Source of the DNA: Candidatus Berkiella aquae
GTDB taxonomy: Bacteria; Pseudomonadota; Gammaproteobacteria; Berkiellales; Berkiellaceae
Assembly (NCBI RefSeq): GCF_001431295.2
Contig: NZ_LKAJ02000001.1
Span: forward strand, 1,736,001 to 1,800,000
DNA: 64,000 nucleotides
Direction: 5' to 3'
Shown: piece after piece, positions 58,831 to 64,000 of the stretch
Position numbering within the stretch: the first letter of the stretch is position 1
Layout: the number at the start of each line of letters is the position of its first letter
Position numbers and translations under genes: made by a program
Notes under the pieces: model-generated
The model's database searches: none
What the model was told of the DNA's origin: nothing
Seen by the model: the letters and a program-made list of their open reading frames with translations, nothing else

Positions 58831-60111
58831 CTATTTCTTATTTAAAAATTCTAATGGTTTCAAAATCAAGCGAATATTTCGCTGCCCTTTAAAGAAGTAA
58901 AGAGCCCATTGAAAGAAGACGATAAATTTGGTGCGAAATCCTATCAAGAAATAAATATGGACAAAACTCCACAAAATCCAGGCAATAAACCCACTTCCTT
59001 GCAAGGGCCCTGATAACACTAGCGCATCATAACGTCCAATGGCTGCCATCATCCCTTTATCCCAATAGCGAAATGGCTTAGGCGTTTTGCCTTTTAATAC
59101 ATTTTTGATGCTTTTACCGACATATCGCCCTTGCTGCGTTGCAACTGGGGCGATGGCAGGCAAATAATTTTCATTTTTACCCATGCAAGCGCTTGCATCA
59201 CCCAAAACGAAAATATGAGGATATCCTGCAATGGTTAAGTCATTTTGAACAAGCACTCTACCTTGTTTATCTAAAGGAACTTGTAATGATTGTAATAATG
59301 GGGCCGCCTGATTTCCTGCTGCCCATATAATATTATGCGCTTTTATACTTTTGCCTTCAGAAATAAAAACTTCATCCTCTTTAATATCAGTAACACGTGT
59401 ATTCAACATCACTGTTACGCCCATTTTTTCCAATGCTTTTTGGGCTTTTTTTGCCAAATGTTCGGGATAAGGCGCAAGCAGTTGTTTGCCCCCTTCAATC
59501 AGATAAATTTTGGTATGGCTTGGATCAATATGTTTAAAATTCTTTTTTAGACTTTGGTGAGCAATTTCTGCAATGGCGCCAGCCATTTCAACGCCTGTTG
59601 GCCCTCCGCCAATCACCACAAAAGACATTAAGTCTTCGGTGAAAGGCTGTTCTTTACGCTCAGCAAGCTCAAAAGAGGCTAATACTCGCTCACGAATATG
59701 CAGAGCGTCTTTTAGAGTCTTTAAACCCGGCGCATACGTTTCCCATGCATCTTTGCCAAAATAAGCGTGCCTTGCGCCCGGTGCAATAATAAGAAAATCA
59801 AAAGGTAAAACTTGCTGGTTGTCTAAGATAACTTTATGGTCATCTTTATCAATTTTCTCGACCGTTGCCATCAAAACTTCGATATTTTGGCCACGAAAGA
59901 TTTCACGGATAGGCATCGCAATATCGCCAGGTGACAAAGCCGCAGTTGCCACCTGATAGAGCAACGGCTGAAACAAATGATGATTGGTTTTATCCACTAA
60001 GGTAATACTAAGATGAGGATGTTTTTGCAAAGCTTTAGCCGCATTTAAACCCGCAAACCCGCCCCCAATGATGACGACCCGCTTTGTATTCTCTGTTTCA
60101 TGACGACTCAT
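58831..60111 (-). CDS. ndh: Type II NADH dehydrogenase
   Basis: A 426-residue single-subunit, non-proton-pumping NADH:quinone oxidoreductase. It shows the FAD-binding motif RVVIIGGGFAGLNAAKAL at about residues 11-28, the quinone-site HHLFQPLLYQVATAALSPGD, the NADH-binding FVVIGGGPTGVEMAGAIAEI near 165, and VLGDASAC followed by LPAIAPVATQQGRYVGK. The hydrophobic C-terminal region (FIAWILWSFVHIYFLIGF) anchors it to the inner membrane. Length is typical. GAGGAG upstream of the ATG is a strong ribosome binding site. It transfers electrons to the quinone pool without energy coupling. Confidence 0.92.
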   Translation of the reverse strand: MSRHETENTKRVVIIGGGFAGLNAAKALQKHPHLSITLVDKTNHHLFQPLLYQVATAALSPGDIAMPIREIFRGQNIEVLMATVEKIDKDDHKVILDNQQVLPFDFLIIAPGARHAYFGKDAWETYAPGLKTLKDALHIRERVLASFELAERKEQPFTEDLMSFVVIGGGPTGVEMAGAIAEIAHQSLKKNFKHIDPSHTKIYLIEGGKQLLAPYPEHLAKKAQKALEKMGVTVMLNTRVTDIKEDEVFISEGKSIKAHNIIWAAGNQAAPLLQSLQVPLDKQGRVLVQNDLTIAGYPHIFVLGDASACMGKNENYLPAIAPVATQQGRYVGKSIKNVLKGKTPKPFRYWDKGMMAAIGRYDALVLSGPLQGSGFIAWILWSFVHIYFLIGFRTKFIVFFQWALYFFKGQRNIRLILKPLEFLNKK

Positions 60112-60259
60112 AGCATCAACTCCTCAAAGAAATTCAATTTTACATGGAAGTTGTTATAATGTTGGATCTCACTTTCTCTTAGGCACATTTTACAATGGAA
60201 ACGAATATAAGCGCCATGGTGCCAGGCAGAAAAGTTTTTTAACTAAGCAAGGTGAGTTA

Positions 60260-60859
60260 ATGTATCATAGATTGCGTCTAACAGGACTAGCCCTTTTGTG
60301 TGCGTGCAGCATGCAAAATGCCTTTGCTTTTAATGTGATGAAATATTCTCACAATCTGGCAACATCAGAGTCAGCCAATGAGCCTTCTCGAGCCACGGTT
60401 TTGGGGATCGTGGAAAGTTGTGGCCAAGTAACCAATATTGATGATGATTGCCTTATTCAAGGTTTAGATCGCGTCGCCAATGAAGAAAACAATTTGGTAG
60501 CGCAAGGCATTTCCAAAGATTATGAAGATGCGCTCAATACAGGCAATTTCGATAGCGATCCAGAATGTCAGGTCGAGACTCACTTGCAAGCAAATCGTAT
60601 TGTTGGCCATTGCCTACTGCTTGCGCATTACTACGCATTATCAGAACGCGATCACAATTCCGGCCTTTCTCAATTAGAGCTTTGTCTACAAGGCGGCCTT
60701 CAAGGTTTAGCAGACCAAGGTAATATGGTTGCGCTTTATATGTTGAGTGATCTACTTGAACAAAAAGGAATAGAAGATATTGCGAATCAATGGAAAAAGG
60801 TTAAGCGCCTTAGAAAGGATTCGGATGAATATCACTTACTAACCAAATGCTATGGCTAA
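60260..60859 (+). CDS. Secreted hypothetical protein
   Basis: A 199-residue protein with signal peptide MYHRLRLTGLALLCACSMQN ending before FAFNVMKY, cleavage probably after NAFA. The rest is helical and cysteine-containing (VESCGQVTNIDDDCLIQGLD, DPECQVE, GHCLLLAHYYALS, LELCLQGGLQGLADQGN, LTKCYG). GLADQGNMVALYMLSDLLEQ resembles a Sel1/TPR-like helical repeat, so it may be a small periplasmic repeat protein with disulfides. AAGGTGAG precedes the ATG. It is followed by two hairpins shared with the convergent lipoprotein gene. No function can be named. Confidence 0.65.
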   Translation: MYHRLRLTGLALLCACSMQNAFAFNVMKYSHNLATSESANEPSRATVLGIVESCGQVTNIDDDCLIQGLDRVANEENNLVAQGISKDYEDALNTGNFDSDPECQVETHLQANRIVGHCLLLAHYYALSERDHNSGLSQLELCLQGGLQGLADQGNMVALYMLSDLLEQKGIEDIANQWKKVKRLRKDSDEYHLLTKCYG

Positions 60860-60880
60860 ACTCTGCGCAGCTTTCACTAA

Positions 60881-60912
60881 CCCCAGTCATGCACGATTGT
60901 GCACTCCTGGGG
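60881..60912. terminator. Hairpin after the secreted protein gene
   Basis: CCCCAG...GCAC pairs with GTGC...CTGGGG across a GATT loop, giving an interrupted stem 21 bases past the stop codon. It is the first of two tandem hairpins between convergent genes. Confidence 0.55.
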
Positions 60913-60918
60913 TCACTT

Positions 60919-60948
60919 ACTCACCGCTCTAAAGTCAAAGCGGTGAGT
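60919..60948. terminator. Second hairpin, bidirectional
   Basis: A perfect 10-bp stem, ACTCACCGCT with AGCGGTGAGT, on a 10-base loop, ends 7 bases before the lipoprotein stop codon. With the preceding hairpin it separates two convergent genes. The T tracts are weak on both sides. Confidence 0.55.
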
Positions 60949-60955
60949 CTAAATC

Positions 60956-61357
60956 TTATTCAGATTTAGGCGCTTCAGCAGGAGCTGGGGTCGCTGGTGG
61001 GGTGCTTTCAGGAGCGGTGCTTGAACCTGCAGGCATTTGTGATGCAGTGTCAGTCATGTCCTTTTTCATCTCATCAACTTTCTTGGTAACGTCTTGTGAC
61101 ATCTCGTCTACTTTTTTATGAGCGTCTTGAGCAGCTTCATCGGCCTTTTTATGTAAATCTTCAGCAGCTTTGTTTACATCTTGTTTCATTTCATTAGCTT
61201 GCTGATCAATTTTCTGCATGGTTTCTGATTTAACGCCTTCAGCAGCACCTTGCGTTTGTTCAGTAGCAGCTTTGTTTTCATCCTTTTTATCAGATGATGG
61301 ATTGCAAGCGGATAAAGCTAAGCAAGCAAGCGCAGCAACGACGAGTTTAGTTTTCAT
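60956..61357 (-). CDS. Lipoprotein with heptad coiled-coil
   Basis: A 133-residue envelope lipoprotein. The signal peptide ends in lipobox LALSAC, with Cys18 as lipid-modified residue and Asn at +2, favouring the outer membrane. The mature part is a long amphipathic helix with regular repeats (DVNKAAEDLHKKADEAAQDA, HKKVDEMSQDVTKKVDEMKK), like apolipoprotein/Lea-type or Lpp-like helices. A Pro/Ala/Ser-rich tail (STAPESTPPATPAPAEAPK) follows. It may tether or stabilise the envelope, which is inference. GGGAG lies before the ATG. It appears to be a single-gene unit with its own hairpin terminator. Confidence 0.82.
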   Translation of the reverse strand: MKTKLVVAALACLALSACNPSSDKKDENKAATEQTQGAAEGVKSETMQKIDQQANEMKQDVNKAAEDLHKKADEAAQDAHKKVDEMSQDVTKKVDEMKKDMTDTASQMPAGSSTAPESTPPATPAPAEAPKSE

Positions 61358-61511
61358 TATTTTCTCCCTTCGAGTTAATTAACTTACATTTCTGAAAAGA
61401 AAGCTATGCAATAACATACCCTAGTCCGAGTAGAAAGGAAATGTTGACACAGGTCGAATTTTGCTAAAATGACATTTAACAACATAACATGACTCACAGG
61501 CCAAATAAAAA

Positions 61512-62150
61512 ATGTTTGATATCGTCATCGTTGCCAATGGAAATATTCCAACCAAAAATGATTGGAGCGATATCGGCTACTCTCTTTTGGTTTGCACTGA
61601 TGGTGCAGCAATCACTTTAAGGCAGTTTGATATCACGCCAAACATTATCTTGGGAGACTTTGATTCCTTGGGAGTGGATGAGCTCTCGTTCCCTCATAGC
61701 GAATTACAACGCAGCGACGATCAAGAAACCACTGACTTTGAAAAAGCATTACAATACTGTTTAAGATTTCCTGACAAAAAAATTCTTTGTCTTGGAACGC
61801 TGGGTGGTTCTGCCGATCATGCTATTTATAATTTAAGTTTAGTGACTCGTTATAGTGATAAGCTCGATCTCACTTTACTCAACCCTACCCCAGAAGGTCA
61901 CCAATGGATTTTTAAGCTCAAAGCCAATATGCGTATTTACACCCCTATCAAAACCATTATTTCCTTTTTTCCCTTCCATGAAGCCACTTTAAATGCCCCA
62001 GCCCTTGAATGGCCGCTAACTCATACCCATATTACTCAATTAGGAAGTGCTGCTGTACGAAACCGTACAACCGCAGAAATAACCGACATTGAATGTCAGG
62101 GTGAGTGCCTTTGTTTTATCAGCACCAAGCACTACCCTGTCGTGTTGTAA
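61512..62150 (+). CDS. Thiamine pyrophosphokinase
   Basis: Makes thiamine diphosphate from thiamine and ATP in the cytosol. The 212-residue protein has the expected motifs: CTDGAAITLRQF at about residues 28-39, NIILGDFDSLG (the catalytic GDFDS), DDQETTDFEKALQYC, and LGTLGGSADHAIYNLSLV. The C-terminal substrate-binding half is beta-rich and more divergent, with GSAAVRNRTTAEI matching the family's NxSN/thiamine-binding region only loosely. No other thiamine genes or TPP riboswitch are seen nearby. The start is an ATG directly after the A-rich AAATAAAAA, with no strong ribosome binding site. Confidence 0.88.
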   Translation: MFDIVIVANGNIPTKNDWSDIGYSLLVCTDGAAITLRQFDITPNIILGDFDSLGVDELSFPHSELQRSDDQETTDFEKALQYCLRFPDKKILCLGTLGGSADHAIYNLSLVTRYSDKLDLTLLNPTPEGHQWIFKLKANMRIYTPIKTIISFFPFHEATLNAPALEWPLTHTHITQLGSAAVRNRTTAEITDIECQGECLCFISTKHYPVVL

Positions 62151-62273
62151 CTTACTGACAAATAACGATATTTTACCGACGATTAGCGGCTAAAACCTGG
62201 TAATTCAACGTATAATATGTTATAAGTAAGCTAATCTACAAATTAAAGAATATGCGTTATCTGGAGGCAAAAA

Positions 62274-62822
62274 ATGGCTAACGTACAAAAAGATGCATTT
62301 GATGAACTGATGAAACAATTTCCTCAGAAAACGTATGATCAATATAGCAACTTATTAGATCTTGCTCGGAATTTTGGTAATGATGTGGTTAAACAAAAGC
62401 TCGTCAATAAACCAGAAGATGAATTGAAACAAATTCGCAAAGGTTTGAAGCAGCATTCTGGCCAGATTAATGAGCTAGTCAGCACTTTGTATGCCAATGT
62501 GCAAGAATTTATTCAAAAGCATCATCCAGAAAGAGCGGAACCTTCTCATAAGAAAGATGAACGTTTGGAAAATGCGGTAGGTAATGAGCTACAAAGACGA
62601 TTATTAGAAGCATCATGGATGAAAAACACCGACGAAGCAGCGGATCCTAAGGTTGACAATGCACGTCGTCGCGCCCAAGCTGCAGATTCAAAAGAGGCAC
62701 AACCTTTTGTTGAACAATTCAAAAATGCAGTTAAAGCTGAAGTTGAAAATCGCCTTAAAGCGAAACTCAAAGCAATGCCACAACCCAAACCTGGCAAGAA
62801 GATCGAGCCAAGACCTTACTAA
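62274..62822 (+). CDS. Hypothetical charged helical protein
   Basis: A 182-residue protein not recognised. It is highly charged and helical, with DELMKQFPQKTYDQYSNLLD at the N-terminus, a KHHPERAEPSHKKDERLENA linker and a Lys/Ala-rich second half (AVKAEVENRLKAKLKAM) ending in a Pro-rich basic tail. No signal peptide or membrane segment is seen. GGAGG nine bases before the ATG is an excellent ribosome binding site, and a TATAAT lies at 62211. The AnkH-like gene starts 63 bp downstream in the same direction, so it may be a co-expressed partner or chaperone, which is speculative. Confidence 0.6.
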   Translation: MANVQKDAFDELMKQFPQKTYDQYSNLLDLARNFGNDVVKQKLVNKPEDELKQIRKGLKQHSGQINELVSTLYANVQEFIQKHHPERAEPSHKKDERLENAVGNELQRRLLEASWMKNTDEAADPKVDNARRRAQAADSKEAQPFVEQFKNAVKAEVENRLKAKLKAMPQPKPGKKIEPRPY

Positions 62823-62885
62823 GTCTGGCTTGAGGAATAGCAGGGATGCTGCTTACCTTTCTCAGTAGTGGAGACAATAAAAACG

Positions 62886-64000
62886 ATGTCTCTCTCCAAA
62901 ACGATACTAGAAGGCACTTTTGCTGAGGTAGAAAAGCTCGTCAATGCGGGCGCTCCTATCAACATTAGTGACGAATATGGCTATTCGCCTATCGTCCATG
63001 CCATTGTGACACATCGGGTTGATGTGGTAAGACTATTGCTAAAAAATAATGCCATGGTCGATATCGTCGATGTCACAGGCTCTACCCCCTTACATTGGGC
63101 GGTTGATGTTAATGACGTTGAGATCACTAAGTTATTACTCTATTACGGTGCCAATCCTAACGCTTATACTGAAAATGGCCAACCGGTTCTGTTTTACCCT
63201 CTGTTACGTAAAAATACGGTTTTAATTAAGCTCTTAACAGCAAAAGGGGCTTCTCTTGATTTTGCTAAAGATTTTATTAATGCTAAATTAATTGGCCACC
63301 GTTTTGAATTGCAGGGTAGCACGGATGTTATTAATGCCGCAGGGCTCTACCTGTCTATTGATTTAGAAGGTTTTTATTTAGAACTCACCTTAAGTGTCAT
63401 TCGAGAATCGGTAGAACGATTTATAAACAGTTATGTCGCAAGACGAATGGATATTCATGAGCCTGAGCTCAAATTAATTATTGAGGCGTTTAAAAATGCT
63501 TATAAATTAAGGGAATTTAAGCATTTTACCAGTGATGTTGAGGCCAGAAAATCAGAGATTTATCCCTTATTAGATGTCGACTTATTACTGCTGCCCGTTT
63601 CTTATAAAGGACACGCGATTACCTTCATTAAACATGGCAATATGCTGGCTAAATGCGACCGTGGTGTCTTTAAAATGACCGATCCTATTGTGATTCATAC
63701 TGTCGGCAATGAGCGTCCACTACAAGATCATGACTTTTTAATTGATTTGCTTTATAAACGCCAAACCGAAAAAAGCATGAAATCGGATATTTATAAAATA
63801 TTAGATCTAGAACCTTATGCCAAACTTCCCATAAAGCACCAAATCACAGGTAACTGTTCTTGGGCCAATGCAGAATCATCGATTCCGACCATGCTCTATA
63901 TGTTATTGCATGATAAAATCACTGATCAATCCAAAGTCCCCGCCTTAGTGGGTGAAATCATGACATTTTACCGCGCTTGGCTAGAATGGGATAAAGATCG
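62886..64000 (+). CDS. AnkH/LegA3-like ankyrin protein, 3' truncated by window end
   Basis: The frame is open from an ATG (GGAG 12 bases upstream) to the window edge, about 371 residues so far. Residues 1-130 hold ankyrin repeats: AEVEKLVNAGAPINISDEYG, then YSPIVHAIVTHRVDVVRLLL and STPLHWAVDVNDVEITKLLL with GANPNAYTENG. After about residue 135 comes a different domain that contains IKHGNMLAKCDRG and then ITGNCSWANAESSIPTMLY. There Cys324 sits where the cysteine-protease-like domain of AnkH has its GNCSWAN signature. AnkH is one of the few effectors shared by nearly all Legionella. In Legionella it targets host nuclear transcription machinery. Homology is judged from motifs only. Confidence 0.75.
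   Translation, partial: MSLSKTILEGTFAEVEKLVNAGAPINISDEYGYSPIVHAIVTHRVDVVRLLLKNNAMVDIVDVTGSTPLHWAVDVNDVEITKLLLYYGANPNAYTENGQPVLFYPLLRKNTVLIKLLTAKGASLDFAKDFINAKLIGHRFELQGSTDVINAAGLYLSIDLEGFYLELTLSVIRESVERFINSYVARRMDIHEPELKLIIEAFKNAYKLREFKHFTSDVEARKSEIYPLLDVDLLLLPVSYKGHAITFIKHGNMLAKCDRGVFKMTDPIVIHTVGNERPLQDHDFLIDLLYKRQTEKSMKSDIYKILDLEPYAKLPIKHQITGNCSWANAESSIPTMLYMLLHDKITDQSKVPALVGEIMTFYRAWLEWDKD

Noticed and set aside
61380..61511. TPP riboswitch before the thiamine pyrophosphokinase gene
   Set aside because: No CTGAGA-type thi-box core or the expected stems could be found in the short upstream region.

Overview
The window is an AT-rich stretch of a gammaproteobacterial chromosome. It mixes ordinary housekeeping genes with large eukaryotic-like proteins of the kind secreted by intracellular bacteria of the order Legionellales. 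The pointers are an AnkH/LegA3-like ankyrin gene at the right edge, a SidE-type phosphodiesterase domain, a RasGEF domain, a TcdA/TcdB-type glycosyltransferase, a 2028-residue protein with two patatin domains, and several long solenoid-repeat proteins. A Legionella/Coxiella/Berkiella-like host-associated organism fits best. No Dot/Icm secretion genes, rRNA, tRNA, CRISPR array or insertion sequence is visible, so the genus is an inference.

Layout, left to right. 1-5 kb: end of mtnC (methionine salvage), an ankyrin-like repeat protein, a cupin, a peptide deformylase with its methyltransferase neighbour, and a small peptide with a double-glycine leader. 5-12.6 kb: bacterial alpha-2-macroglobulin plus pbpC and a small partner. 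12.6-14 kb: a decayed repeat gene, a GyrI-like protein and a nested repeat island. 14-17.1 kb: an adjacent RasGEF protein and glycosyltransferase. 17.2-19.8 kb: corA, then a short Ile/Val-rich leader peptide, an attenuator-like terminator and an MFS transporter. 19.8-26.5 kb: an unknown protein, an MscS channel, a holin-like protein and two tandem DUF294-type nucleotidyltransferase paralogs. 26.5-31 kb: an RND efflux pump and its adaptor. 31-43 kb: the double patatin, a rhomboid protease, a protein with a nuclear-localisation-like motif, a PF10118 protein, an esterase and a membrane protein. 43-49 kb: the SidE-like PDE repeat protein, a LuxR-type regulator and an unknown protein. 49-64 kb: rimK/endA, a sugar dehydrogenase/aminotransferase pair, an operon with an ACP-FAAL-acyltransferase fusion and a PP2C phosphatase, a histidine phosphatase with NDH-2, a lipoprotein, thiamine pyrophosphokinase and the AnkH-like gene.

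Two things bind the region together. A dispersed palindromic repeat family recurs at least six times. It lies mostly between convergent genes and often starts or ends within a few bases of a stop codon. Second, several effector-like genes share a TTCGAAC-type motif upstream. The strongest regulatory signal is the Ile/Val-coding leader peptide, whose own Arg-Gly codons can pair with the first arm of the terminator before the MFS gene. This is the architecture of classical amino-acid attenuation.
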